From Dactylorhiza incarnata (taxonomy: Eukaryota; Streptophyta; Magnoliopsida; Asparagales; Orchidaceae), in contig JAWHQI010001492.1 of the NCBI GenBank assembly GCA_033032865.1, positions 1 to 64,000 of the forward strand: DNA of 64,000 nt. The letters are read 5' to 3'. The notes beneath the pieces are model-generated. The model saw only the letters and a program-made list of their open reading frames with translations. It did not search any database and was not told where the DNA came from. Positions 22,331 to 33,872 of the stretch are shown piece after piece. Positions within the stretch are counted from its first letter, which is position 1, and each line of letters starts with the position of its first letter. Both the position numbers and the translations under genes were made by a program.

Positions 22331-23337
22331 AAAGTTGTAGACTGTTTGGAAGAACTTTATAATAATCTGTTTAATTTTTTAATATAAAAAAATGTTCTAT
22401 GATATCATTTATCGCATAGATAAATAAATATTATATAAATCATAAATAAGCAGGTTACAAAAGATCAACGGTTAGAAGCAAAGATAGCGAAAGGGTGAAG
22501 AATCGCAAATAAGAGAAAGCATTTGCAGCGACGAGAAAGAAAGAAAGACCGCGAATGATCGGAGCATAACTTTCAGAAACCCTCGAATAATAGAGGAAAA
22601 GCTGAAGGCAGAGAAAACAGAAAACATTGTTGTTTAGAAAGTCCCGGCTCAAAAACCCACAAAACACCTTTCTTGAAAAAGCTCCTCATCCAAACAACAT
22701 AAAAAGAGCGACAGTGGTGGGAATAGAGATTTTCACAGTCATTACCACCCCATGCAGAGCCTTTATCAAGGGTCATTGTAACTGCTTCATCAAGCGTAAT
22801 TAAAGTTCGATTCTTCTTCTATTATGCTGGTAAGACATTTGTAATGAAAAATAATCACGCGCCGCACGCACATTGGGCTAGAGTTTGTATGCATGACATT
22901 TAGGCTTGTTCGGAGTGCGGTCACAACCCCCGTTCCTAGATTTTGTACCATGGTCACTTCTTACTTTGACCACGACAAACACACACACTCTCTCTCTCTC
23001 TCTCTCTCTCTCCACACACATTTTCTTTAAAGCATACCTAAATCATTATTATCATTTCATCAGCCAAATGAGATTTCTCCCATGAAGGAAGAAAAAAATG
23101 TAAATTACTAAGTTAATGAAGTTAAAACTATGACCTGTTGCTATTGCAAAGAAAACAAATGATGAAAACTTATGTTATTAATTCTTCTACGCAAATCTGT
23201 TTTTCTGGCTTAGGCCCCTCTCCACGTTGCGGCTTCTCAGTTGTTATATATTATGCTCTGGAAGATTTGACAATCCCGCATCTGCTTTCGATCCCGCGAC
23301 TGTTGGAGCCGGAAGAGAAGGGCAGCAACTTTCCAGT
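22331..23337. other. Intergenic, no recognised gene; CT microsatellite
   Basis: A (CA)n(CT)n tract lies at about 22979-23012. A 67-codon minus-strand frame at 22573-22776 is not recognised and has no supporting signals. Confidence 0.4.
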
Positions 23338-23520
23338 GACTCCAACTCAAGTACGACGAGTTCATTCGATGACTCCAACTCAAGTACGACGAGTTAATTC
23401 GATGACTCCAACTCAACTACGACGGGTTCATTCGATGACTCCAACTCAACTACGACGGGTTCATTCGATGACTCCAACTCAAATACGACGAGTTCATTCG
23501 ATGACTCCAACTCGTCATCC
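23338..23520 (+). repeat. 33-bp minisatellite, 5.5 copies
   Basis: Units of 33 bp start at 23338, 23371, 23404, 23437 and 23470, with a partial sixth. Because 33 is divisible by three, the plus-strand frame reads an 11-residue repeat MTPTQ(V/L/I)RRV(H/N)S. Whether the surrounding 158-codon frame (23138-23614) is a gene is doubtful. Confidence 0.9.
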
Positions 23521-24561
23521 AACTCCAGGCTTCCTTTCTCCCTTGCATCTCACTCTTGCTTCTCCTCTCTACAACATACGCTGCCGCAGGTCCCAGCTGC
23601 AGGAACGGCGATAAAATGCGCTCCCCATCAAAGCCTACTTCCGGGAACCCAACATCCATTCTGTTTTGGTGTGCATCTAAACTTCCGTGGTGTGCACATA
23701 GCCATATTTGGTGTGCTATAAATATGAGGAATAAAGAAAATATAAAGCAATTATCATTTTCTTCCTAAATTTCAAAATAACAAAACAGGAGGAAACAATT
23801 TCATAGATGCCGATTACTGCCCAACATTAGATTGTAGAGCATAGATTGTAGGAGATCCGATCATTGTATCGACAAACAAACAGCACCAGAAATCTTGGAA
23901 TGACGAGAATAAGCTTCACGAAAGTTCTAGGATGATCCGACAACTTCTATGTTGTCTGGAGATGATGATTCGACAGTGATTTCCCGAGATCTGAAGATCG
24001 GATCAACAAACCTTCACCACCAGCAGTCTTCGGACGACCAGAAGAGCCACCAACAATTGCTTCTAGTCAACATTTTTGGTGAACTGAATCAAACTCAGTA
24101 AATCGTAAGAATATTAACGGAAAAAAACAACACATTTACTAATACAAAGAATGTCTTACATGCATTCGAGCATGCGAGTTGTTGTCGGAATTATCGAATT
24201 CTTATATAGATCAGAATGAATTGGTTTTAGTTCAAAATGAATTCTATGGAATTCTGAATTCATATCCCCCCTTCAAGGGGCTCAAAGAAAGAAACGGGAT
24301 AGAAATTTGGCCTTCAATTCCAATTCCATCCAAACGAAAGTTTCGGGGTTTTTATTTGAGATAAAGAAACATCTTTTTCTACTCAATCCTATTTATAATA
24401 CAACTGAAATCTTCCTCAGGAAAGCTAGTATTCTTTAATGTGTAGTATAGATGTGCAAGAAATTCATAGAACTATATATGCAAATAAAGACAAGGGAGAT
24501 CACCCAAACCTGCAGCTTGGCTGACAGAATTTTCAGAAGCCTGGAGGCGAACATCCCGCAA
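23521..24561. other. 3' flank of the CWF19-like gene; no other gene seen
   Basis: The AT-rich sequence includes a GAATTC-rich patch (about 24215-24265). The 3' UTR of the minus-strand gene probably occupies the part near 24440-24561. Confidence 0.4.
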
Positions 24562-24888
24562 TCAATCAAGCTCCCGGGTCCAATCGAAAGGCTCCCATTC
24601 CCGAACAAAGTCGGCAACGGCCCGTTTCTGGTTCTCCGGCGCCTCGCGTCTCTGATGGCGGCGCATGGTCTCTTCTGGGAGGCGAAGCATGCCTCGGACC
24701 ACGTTAACCCCGAAGCTGCTCGGGAAGTTATGATCGTCGTCGATGACATGGACGAAACCTCTGTCCAGGCCGAATTCGACGTGGAAGTAGGAGAAGTTCG
24801 CCGGGATGACGTTCCGCAGATTCCCGCTGGTCGGTATCACCTTCTTCATGTCGTGCTGGCCCCACTCGCCCTCAGCCTCATCGATGGC
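24562..24888 (-). CDS. CWF19L: CWF19-like terminal exon
   Basis: The acceptor is CTTCTGCAG before 24888; the exon encodes AIDEAEGEWGQHD to WTRELD and stops. It is visibly richer in GC than the two exons before it. Confidence 0.9.
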   Translation of the reverse strand, partial: AIDEAEGEWGQHDMKKVIPTSGNLRNVIPANFSYFHVEFGLDRGFVHVIDDDHNFPSSFGVNVVRGMLRLPEETMRRHQRREAPENQKRAVADFVREWEPFDWTRELD

Positions 24889-27800
24889 CTGCAGAAGACA
24901 CTCGATCGAGTCAGAGGGCGTCGGAGTAATCCCAGAACGATTCATTATTTACAAAACTTCTAGATTTCAAATAATCAATTTAGGCCTGAGATGATAGTTT
25001 TATTAATCTTGGCATGCTGTAAAATCACATTATTCATTAATAACTATTTATATTTTATACATCTTCACTCTAAATGGTCTATTTTTTGCACATTATTTGT
25101 TTATTCCTTAGAATAGATAAGCTACAGCTAATTCAAATATAATTCTGCCATTATGGCTCTGTTTAGGTCCAAAACGCCACCATCATAGAATGTATGTTTG
25201 ACACGACAACGGTTATGACCGTCACCAAGAAAATAAAACTAGTTTTGAACATAAAAATGGACAGTTCTTTTGGTGAGGTCGGCGTTCACGAACAACGGTT
25301 CATAACCACCGTGTTCACGACCGCCGCAACCGTGCCAAACGGAGCCTATATTTCTATCTCAAGTTTCATACCCTCCATGAATAATGAATTCCACATGCAC
25401 ACAACATCCAAACAGGAAACTTGAAGAAACTTGCAAGACGCTCAAACGCTCAAGCTTTGTTAACGACTCCTTCAAAAGTATTTCAGAAAGCAAAAAAGAA
25501 TAACAGATTGCATAATAGGTGAGCTAAACATAGGCTCTGGCTCTGTTTGACGCGGTGGTGGCGGTCGTGAACGCGGTGGTTATGAACCGTAGTTCATGAA
25601 CCCCCGACCTCAGCAAAGGAACTTAATCTACTTTTATGTTTAAAACTAGTTTTCTTTTCTTGGTGGCGGTCATAACCATTGTCATGCCAAACATACATTC
25701 TATGACGGTGGCATTTTTGTCCAAACTCACCAGGGCAAAAACACTGCGCCAAACGGAGCCTCTGTGTAAGAGAGCGGTGCCATTCAGGCTCCGGTGCCGA
25801 AGCAAATGGAGCTCGATTTCGAACAGAGTGGTGGGAAATGGGGCTCTCAACCACTGGTCTATAAGACCTTGGTGGCAAATAGAGGCTGACGCACCGGAGC
25901 CTGCACGCTTTCAGTGGAAAATGAAGTGCTGGGGAACCGAAACCTAAACGAGTTCTCGAGCACAGCCATAATGTTGAATTGGTCAATTTTCCAAGCAAAA
26001 CACACAGCTTTATAGTACTGTTAGGGTTGTGCAAGGAAAAACTATAGAAAAGTGCCAAATCCGACATACCTTTTTGAAATACAATGGTGCTTGCTTCGCG
26101 ATGCTAGAAGGTATAGGTATGCACTCGATTAAGCAGTGCCGACGTTGTCTAGACAATTCAATAGTAGTCTCAAGAAATATAGCATCCTTCTCTTGTCTCG
26201 AAAACAACTTCAAAAGACACTTCTTATAGTTCCGAATTTCTTCCCAGACACTTTGGTCAATAGTTCTGGTAGACAATTCATGCTGCATGCAAGAAAGGAT
26301 AGAATGAGAACTTTGTTGTCAAAATTTTTATTTTTATACTTCCTACCAAAAATGTCTGATAAAACTCAATGGAAATAAATAAAAAAGCTAGTGATAAACC
26401 AATATCTCATGACTAGAAAATAATTTTTTTCACAATATAAATATAAAAGAGTAAAAAGGGCAACCCTGTGCACTTTTAGCAGCATCCCCACGGAGCGAGG
26501 GTCCGGGGAAGGGTCCCACCACAAGTGTGAAATGTAGGCAAACCTTACCCTACATTTTTGCAAGAGGTTTGCTTCCAGAAATAGAACCCGTGACCTCAAG
26601 GTCGCACATCAACACCTCAACCGGTGCGAGAAGGCTCCCCTTCTTTCTCAATATAAATACAACACTCAAGCCTTTATCCCACCATAGTGGGACCGGCTAT
26701 ATGGATCCTTTGTCGCCATTGCATCTATCTTTTATCATAACCTCATTAATACCTAAGTACATCATATCTTTCATTATAGTTTCATTCCAAGTCTTTTTTG
26801 GTCTACCCCTCCCCCGTTTAACATGTATAGTGACTAAACTCTCACAACGCCTAACAGGTGCCTCTAATGGTCTCCTATGTACATGTCCGGACCATCTTAA
26901 ACGAGCTTCTCGCATCTTCTCTAAAATTGGCGCCACTCTTGTCTTATCCCTGATACATTCATTCCTAATTTTATCCAGTCTCGTGTGACCACACATCCAC
27001 CTAAGCATTCTCATTTCCGCAACTCCCATTTTTTGCACATGTGCACCAAGCACTGCCCAACACTCAGAACCGTAGAGCATTGCTGGCCTAATTGCAGTAC
27101 GGTAAAACTTGCCTTTAAGTTTTAATGGTACCTTACGATCACATAAGATCCTAGACGCGCCTCTCCACTTCAATCAACCTGCTTGGATTCTATGTATCAC
27201 ATCTTTATCTACACCTCCATCTTTTTGAATTATCGATCCCAGATATTTAAAGCACTCACTGCGGGAAATATCTTGGTCACCCAATTTAATGACGGAGTCA
27301 TCCGACCTTCTTGCACTACTAAATTTAAGCTTTATATACTCCGTCTTTGTCCTGCTCAACCTAAAACCCATCTTTTCTAAAGTGTCTCGCCAAGATTCAA
27401 GTTTCATCGACCAAAACAATATCATTTGCAAATAATAAATACCAAGGTAGTGCTTGTTGGATATGTCTGGTGAGCTCATCTAAGATAAGGGTAAAGAGAT
27501 AAAGGCTTAAAGCTGACCCTTGATGTAAGCCAACGGGGATAGAGAATTCCTGTGTTAATCCTCCAGATGTCCTCACACTGGTCACTGAATTTGTATACAT
27601 ATCTTTGATTACGTCAATGTATGATACATTTACACCTTTCTTTTCTAAGACTCTCCACAAGACCTCTCTTGGAACCCTATCAGAAGCCTTCTCCAGATCA
27701 ATAAACAACATATGCAAATCTTTTTGTCCTTCCCGATAGTTGTCAATGAGTCTCCTCAAGAGATGTATAGCTTCCATGGTTGACCTCCCTGACATGAATC

Positions 27801-29236
27801 CAAATTGATTCTCTGAGATGCTAGTCTCTCGTCTAACTCTTCTCTCTATTACGCGTTCTCATAGTTTCACAGTATGACTCATTAATTTAATTCTCATGTA
27901 ATTGACACAATTTTGTATATCTCCTTTGTTCTTATACAAAGGTATCAAAATACTTTCTCTCCATTGGTCTGACATCCTCTTTGTCTTCAGTATCTTGTTG
28001 AAGAAACTTGTAAGCCATAAAATTCCTTCCCTCCCTAAGCATTTCCATACTTCAATGGGTATATCGTCTGACTCAACCACCTTTCCATTTTTCATCTTCT
28101 TCAGAGCGTCATCCATCTCTGATGCTTGAATTTTACGATAAAAAATTATGTTTTTATACTCCTCCGATTTACTTACCTCTTCCAAGTTCAGTTCACTGTC
28201 TTTTCCTTCATTGTATAGTTGATAAAAGTATCTTTTTCATCGCTCCTTAATAGCCACATCATCCGTCAAAACCGTATCTGAGTTATCTTTTATGCATTTA
28301 ACTTGGCTTAAATCTTTTATCTTCCTCTCTCTAGCTCGATCAATTTTATATATATCACGCTCTCCATCTTTGGTATCTAGTCGTTTGTAAAATTCTTCAT
28401 AAGCTTGACTTCTTACTTTACTTACTGTATTTTTAGCTTTTTTTGGCGACTTTATACTTTGTCAAGTTTTCATCATTCCTACAAGCATATAATGAATAAC
28501 TTAGAAAAAATTCAGATCTCTGTTAATTGATGTAGTTGATGGTCTCAAAGCTACATAATAACTTTTCACCTTCCTGACAAGTTGAGCTTCTCTAGAAGAA
28601 GAGTATGAATTCATACTTAAAAGGCATTCAAGCATTCACTTCTACAGTTATACCCTACATTGAGAGCTACTGAATATTTTAAATATTTTAAATATTTTAT
28701 TTTTAGTATCATTTGGTATTTTAATAAATATTACATTTTAACATGAACTCAATCCAAATACAAATACGTGCAATGTATTAGAGATTTGGATTCGATTAAA
28801 GTGATATCGAATTGATTCAATTCGTCAGTTCATGCAAAAAAAAATACTGCAACTGAAAAATTTCATTGAAAATCTTGCCTGTAATGGAAGGATACAACAA
28901 TGGCCTTGTACGACGGGTTCCCAGGGAGGAAGCATCATGTACGTGACACTTCCGATAGATACGACCAGATGTTTTGGTCTAGACGGGTTCTCAAAACAAA
29001 ATTGACAGCGTTCTTTCTGTGTCAATATTCGTCTTGTCAAGTTTGATCTATCCTCACGCACAACATCGTTATTCTTACTACGTTTTCTGCCTGGAGCTTC
29101 CTCGTAGAACTCATATTCATCATCTGCGCTTCGGGACACACTATAACTTTTATTTTTCATTATTTTCTGGGCAAGATGCTTATCAGCATCATCCTCATGT
29201 TTCTTCTTTTCGCTTGATAATTGTTTCTCAATACAC
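24562..29236 (-). CDS. CWF19L: CWF19-like (CwfJ domain) spliceosome-associated protein, last three exons
   Basis: Exons 29236-28879, 26282-26070 and 24888-24562 join in frame and read without stops to TGA at 24562-24564. The product carries a charged linker (HEDDADKHLAQKIM, then SADDEYEFYEEAPG), then CwfJ C-terminal domain 1 (ERCQFCFENPSRPKHLVVS, GHCCILPLQH, FLETTIELSRQRRHC, IECIPIP) and domain 2 (FSYFHVEFGLDRGFVHVID to REWEPFDWTRELD). The family (yeast Drn1, fission yeast Cwf19) has a HIT-like fold and acts with Dbr1 in turnover of intron lariats released from late spliceosomes in the nucleus. Only about 299 C-terminal residues are here; the family has roughly 500-700. No upstream exon was found in 29237-30250, so the 5' part lies beyond the inserted retrotransposons or is lost. 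All three exons look intact, so the gene is probably live. Confidence 0.9.
25155..25346. mobile_element. MITE copy 1 in CWF19-like intron
   Basis: The ends are GGCTCTGTTT and AAACGGAGCC, flanked by TAT on both sides (25152-25154 and 25347-25349). It is 192 bp. The inner sequence is a reverse-complement relative of 25539-25760. Confidence 0.85.
25539..25760. mobile_element. MITE copy 2, same family, opposite orientation
   Basis: The ends are GGCTCTGTTTG and AAACGGAGCC, with TCT on both sides (25536-25538 and 25761-25763). It is 222 bp. Shared blocks with copy 1 (inverted) include GTGGTTATGAACCGT, AAAACTAGTTTT and CAAACATACATTCTATGA. Confidence 0.85.
25785..25903. repeat. Short foldback with perfect 13-bp inverted ends
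   Basis: CAGGCTCCGGTGC (25785-25797) and GCACCGGAGCCTG (25891-25903) are exact inverted repeats 93 bp apart. There is no convincing target duplication, so a MITE origin is only suggested. Confidence 0.6.
26070..26282 (-). CDS. CWF19L: CWF19-like exon (penultimate)
   Basis: The acceptor is TTGCATGCAG, the exon is 213 bp (71 codons, phase 0 at both ends), and the donor is AAG|GTATGT. It encodes WEEIRNYKKCL through APLYFKK, the core of CwfJ domain 1. Confidence 0.9.
26444..26648 (-). mobile_element. tRNA-derived SINE (Au-type) with 11-bp target duplication
   Basis: On the minus strand a tRNA-like head carries a B-box-like GGTCACGGGTTC, followed by a body and the tail GTGCACAGGGTTGCCCTTTTT, which resembles the 3' end of plant Au SINEs. 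CAATATAAATA flanks it at 26433-26443 and 26649-26659. It lies in the CWF19-like intron, directly beside the LINE 3' end. Confidence 0.8.
26660..28450 (-). pseudogene. 5'-truncated RTE-type LINE, reverse transcriptase and 3' end
   Basis: Minus-strand fragments in order are: reverse transcriptase fingers (EVWKCLGREGILWLTSFFNK, LIPLYKNKGD, about 28100-27890); palm (MSGRSTMEAIHLLRR, FIDLEKASDRVPRE, GLHQGSALS, about 27795-27500); a catalytic motif reading FANDIVLVDE where FADD is expected (about 27415); and the C-terminal part (GSECWAVLGAHVQKM, RWSGHVHRRP, RGRPKKTW, 27100-26790). The 3' end GGATCCATATAGCCG...AAGGCTTGAGTGTTG is typical of plant RTE LINEs. Several frame breaks and the D-to-N change show it is dead. 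It sits wholly within one CWF19-like intron. Confidence 0.9.
28879..29236 (-). CDS. CWF19L: CWF19-like exon (antepenultimate), GC-AG intron downstream
   Basis: The acceptor is TGTAATTGCAG before 29236. The exon starts with the last base of a codon and ends with CAG at 28879. The next bases on the minus strand are GCAAGA, so the intron starts with GC, not GT. The join Q|H restores the conserved LPLQHE phrase. Confidence 0.85.
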
Positions 29237-30270
29237 CTGCAATTACAAAATTCAACAGAAATTCAATTACAATATCATTTGAATGGAGTAAATTTTCATT
29301 TTTATGTAAGTGGCAAAGCAATAAGGTACTCCCTCAGGTCAGAAAAATTTGAAAAGTGGTACTTGAAATCATGGACCATTCATCTTTAAAGAAACTTCAA
29401 TCATCCTTTTTAATTCAATTTTCATCAAAATTGATTACATGAAAGAAGAAGATACTGCATTAAAGCATACAGATATACATAATTTCATGACTCTCTGATA
29501 CCTTTGAAGGGGCGACTTGGAAAGTACAGGGGCGAACACCAAAATTAAGAAGCCTTGAGATCAAAAATAGGTCAACACCATAATCTCAACAAATAAAACC
29601 TAAGGAGTTGCAAGCTGCAGGTTTCTTGGCTGCTATAGCCCAAAGGAATGAAAAAAATAAACAAAAAATTCATTTTTCTTTTATCAATCTTTGTGTAGCA
29701 GCGATCTAGATGGAAAAATTAACATCAAAATGATGCTGTCTGCACAGAAAGCAAATTAGGTGCATCAGAAAGAGCCCGAATCGAGATGGCATTAAAACAA
29801 ATAAAGCCCAGAACCATCTTGTGCAGATGACTACTCTTATTCCTCAACATCATGCTCGTACGATTACCATTTATATAGCACGCGAACAGGATATAAAATA
29901 CGATGTGATACGGATACATGATTCATGGTTTTTTTAAAAGCAAAATCTAGGATAAGGGATATGTTTTGAAATTTTTAACTATTTAAATAAATATAAATTC
30001 TTATGAACACTACACAAATGTGGCATTCAACTCTTCATTGCTTCAACTGTTGTATCTCACATATCATATATTAAATGAAATAATAATAATTATGCGTTAC
30101 AAAATTGTAACATATTATATATATGGGAGCCGAGAATTTTATAATTAATTTGACTCCAACCACTTATCATCTAACACTTTCTCTTTCACATGGCTTTCTC
30201 TACATCATCAATACACACAATTATTGAGCGCCTTTGAGCACACTCGTACGTGTCCGAGAGTGTCCAACAA
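29237..30270. other. Upstream intron or flank of CWF19-like gene; no exon recognised
   Basis: AT-rich with no CwfJ-family phrase in any minus-strand frame. Acceptor-like and donor-like strings near 29500 lead nowhere convincing. Confidence 0.4.
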
Positions 30271-30416
30271 AAACACTCAAGCCTTTATCCCACCGTAGCG
30301 GGGTCGGCTATACGGATTATTTGTCGCCATTGCACCCTCTCTTTAGTCATAATCTCACTAATGCCTAAGTACATCATGTCTTTCCTTATAGTTTCATTCC
30401 AAGTCTTTTTTGGTCC
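30271..30416 (-). mobile_element. Second, short RTE LINE 3' fragment
   Basis: About 145 bp match the 3' end of the LINE at 26660-26810 (ACACTCAAGCCTTTATCCCACC and TTCATTCCAAGTCTTTTTTGGTC). It is flanked by similar strings AGAGTGTCCAACAAAA (about 30257) and AGAGTATCCAAAAC (about 30418), a likely imperfect target duplication, as for a 5'-truncated insertion. Confidence 0.85.
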
Positions 30417-30622
30417 TAGAGTATCCAAAACTATAAAAAACATAAAATTTCTGAGAGTTTTTGGGACAGGTTTCCATGAATTTCCTGGCTCTGAAACAAT
30501 TCAGATACAATACAAAAATCCGTTGCAAGTATTTGTGCTTCCTAGATTACCTCCAACAAGACCCTCATGCACTAGTGAAATGTGATGATCAACCATAAGG
30601 AGTACCTAATCGGTGGGATTTC

Positions 30623-32141
30623 TGATGCGATATTCGGCAAGTGCACCGGTCGCGCAAGTAATAATAATGGGGAAGATCCCCGAGTGTCGGTCTCTCAAGG
30701 AACACAGTGAGGTGGAATTAGGTTTCGAGGAAGGACTTGAGATCGAAGTCCAGCGATAGGTGGAGTGCGGACGAAAGGGATTTGGTTTGTGAATAATAAA
30801 ATAAAATATTACAACTACTCCTATGCAATGCCGCTATGCAAAGCTTCGCTCGGCGGGATGGAGACTACGTAGGCCTTGAACGCACTACTTCGTTGGGCGG
30901 ATGGACGAGTAGGCTAGCGGAATCGAACTATGCAGGCCTTGAGCGCGCTGCTTCGTTAGGCAGGATGGATTACACGGGCCGCGATGCCACGCTTCGGTAG
31001 GCGGATGGACGAGTAGGCTAACGGAATGAGGGTCGCAAGCACCTCTTCGACAAGCACGCCACTAGCAATTGCTAGTGCGGCACCGAACACGATGGTGGAA
31101 TGGAAATTAGATGGGGGCGCACCTCATAAACACATATGAATAATATAATCTCAAATAAATGAAATAGACATTACATAACAGGATTCATTGTGCACATCAT
31201 CAAAATATAGAAGAATCTAACCTAAACAATCATCAACATAAAGAAGGAAAAAGAGAGTAAAGGAGTCGACCACATCCGAAGCCTTGCCGAAGATTCACGG
31301 TTGGAATCGCCGGGTTGTCAATCCGCGTCCAAGCTCGGTCTTCAACTGCGTCCGGGGTAGAGAAGGCTGTCACTACCTTCCAATGGACCCGTCTTCTTCG
31401 TGTCACGATCTAGTCTCCTCCGATACACGATCTCCTTGCTTGATGTTGGCGATCTTTGGGCTAGAAACCTCTCCTTGGAGCTCAAGGATGATGGAGGAGG
31501 CCTAGGGGGCGGAGAACCAGCGAGAAGGGCGAAAACGGCGGACTGGCGGAGTTGGAAATGAGCAATCCCGACCTAATTCGCGAGCAGGTCAATTTATAGG
31601 CGCTGGAATAAACAGTGCGCACGATCGGTGGCGCACGACCAGTGGTCGTGCGCACTAGAATCCTGTGATCGTGCGTCTGCCTGGGCGGAGCCTGCAATGT
31701 AAGAAATTTATAAAATATAATGTTCGCACGATCAGTGGCGCATGACCAGTGGTCGTGCGCACTATCGTAAGTGGTCGTGCGTTTGGTCAAGACAGAACTC
31801 AAATTTTGGGGGTTGAGTGCGCACGATCAGTGGCGCACGACCAGTGGTCGTGCGCAATAGAACCAGTGATCGTGCGCAGTGTTCCTGTACAGAATTGTAC
31901 CGGGAACACCTGCACGACTCCTGTTCCTACAGAAATGCTAATCAGGCCACTGAAAGTGGCACTCAACAATACGATAAGGCTATCAAAAGAGAATAAACAA
32001 AAAAAACACGCCAAATTAGGCCAAGACGTGCACCTAGCATAGAATGACAAATATGAACTAAAACAAGGCTAAAGTGCAGTGGAATGACTAGATAAACGAC
32101 CCAGATGAGTCCATATATGTGTATATAATTGGGACTCATCA
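30623..32141 (-). repeat. 3' LTR of the Tat-like element
   Basis: The ends are TGATGCGATATTC and GGGACTCATCA. It contains three near-perfect palindromes of the form GCGCACGACCA-G-TGGTCGTGCGC between about 31630 and 31885. Confidence 0.95.
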
Positions 32142-32155
32142 CACCCCCAGACTTA
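32142..32155 (-). other. Polypurine tract, with two further copies at 32663-32675 and 33560-33574
   Basis: On the minus strand TAAGTCTGGGGGTG abuts the 3' LTR. The same core AAGTCTGGGGG recurs at 33560-33574 and, as CAAGTCTGGGGG, at 32663-32675. Confidence 0.8.
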
Positions 32156-33872
32156 ACTGTTTGCGCGTCCCGAGCAAACCATCTCTCGCGGACAGAAAAA
32201 ACATAGCTGACAAAGAAATTATCAAGCGGAGTACCATGCGAAGTCGCATGCTCACACGCGTAGAACTACAATAGATAAGATTCCTAATTATGCATATTAG
32301 TTTATAATTTCCTAAGAGCGTATTTATATATTACATTTACTCAAAAATTGAATCACGGTGAATCATAAGGTCGCACATAGGAAGAAAGTAAACTGAACGC
32401 TAAAACAAGCATTGCCAAAGATCGGGGCTCGAGACAACTCCATTGAAATCCATCAATGTCGGTGACCATAAGCTTGCCCGTTCGCACTCTCTCCACGGCA
32501 CTGGTTTGACTCAAATGCGTGAATCAATAGGACTTTAGGTTTTAAATGGGGCTTGGGTTTAGGTGAGGTGTACAATGATAAAGACGATGGCTCAAACACT
32601 AAACCCAAATGAGCTAGTGCAGAAATTCTCCTCATTCACCACACAAATACGCGGGTACACCACACCCCCAGACTTGGATTTGACTACATGGGTGTGTGCA
32701 CCGCCTACTCCCAAACATACATTTATACACAGATTTTTTTTCCATAAAGCTCATATCTTCTTCTTTTCTTCTCACTTCTCTTCTTTTTCTTATTTCCTTT
32801 TTCTTTTCACATATTTTCAGCAATTTAAACAATGATGCATATCCGCATTTTCACAAACATATCACTACATCAACAACCCAATCATGAAAGTAACCTACTA
32901 GAGCTCAAATTTGGGTGTGCGACTAGGATTGGCTTTTGGGCTTTGGTGAAATAAAAGTGGGGCTGAATCAAAGAACGGGTAGGCACAACTGGGCTAGCGA
33001 GGATAAAGCGATAGGAATGGGTAAAAAGGCTCAACCGGGCCAAAATGATGGCCTACATCACATTCACACAAATGACTAACCGTATACCCAAGCTTCAAGA
33101 ATCGCTTGGGGCAAGTTCTAGCCACCGAGAAAGATAATCCTTCCTCCCGACTCGGGCAATACAAGGCTAACAAACGCCTACACACATTCCTATGTTACCG
33201 TCTGATTCACACCGGATTCACCACTTTTTGAGTAAGGTAAACAATATCTACGCTAATAGAAAAACATAATCTAAGAGCCTAAAAAGAAATTGAATCTACA
33301 CGAATTTCTAAGTGAGACATGAGCACTCGACTAGGAGCACTACAGGAGTCAACATTTTACTCCGCCTCATAATCCTAAGCCAGCACAGTGATTTTCCAAA
33401 TCACACGAAAAGAAATGAGTTCGGCTCAAGACGTGCCAACAGCTAAGTGCGCGCTCATGTGGGTGTTGTGGTGTGCAAAGAAACTGAACAAAACAAAAAT
33501 AAATAACACCTCCTAGTATGCTGTGCAATGGTGCACGTGAGCGGGTAAACGGAACTACTCTCCCCCAGACTTAAACTAAACAAAATGCGCAAAATATAGC
33601 TATGAAATTCAGAATAATGCTAGGAAAAAAGAGTACCCAGTGCTCAGAAATGAGCACACCAGAAGATTGGCGTGTAAGCTAAAATGAGCCGCAACATCCG
33701 CCATCCAGAAAAGATACCTGCAGGGGTCAGCTCCGCAGAAACAAAAGAAAATAGAAAACTGAAAAAAAATACTACTAACTAAACATGATTAAATGAAATA
33801 AAAATGTAGAAAAGAAAGATAACTATTGAGGTTATTGTCATCCCAACACGACTTATTCAAAAACTAAAGGTT
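32156..33872. other. Non-coding 3' interior of the Tat-like element
   Basis: There are no ORFs of interest. It contains the reiterated polypurine motifs and long T-rich/CT-rich parts (about 32745-32815). Confidence 0.6.

Noticed and set aside
29470..29650. Possible further upstream exon of the CWF19-like gene
   Set aside because: A donor-like AAG/GTATCAG is present, but no minus-strand frame gives CwfJ-family wording and stops intervene.
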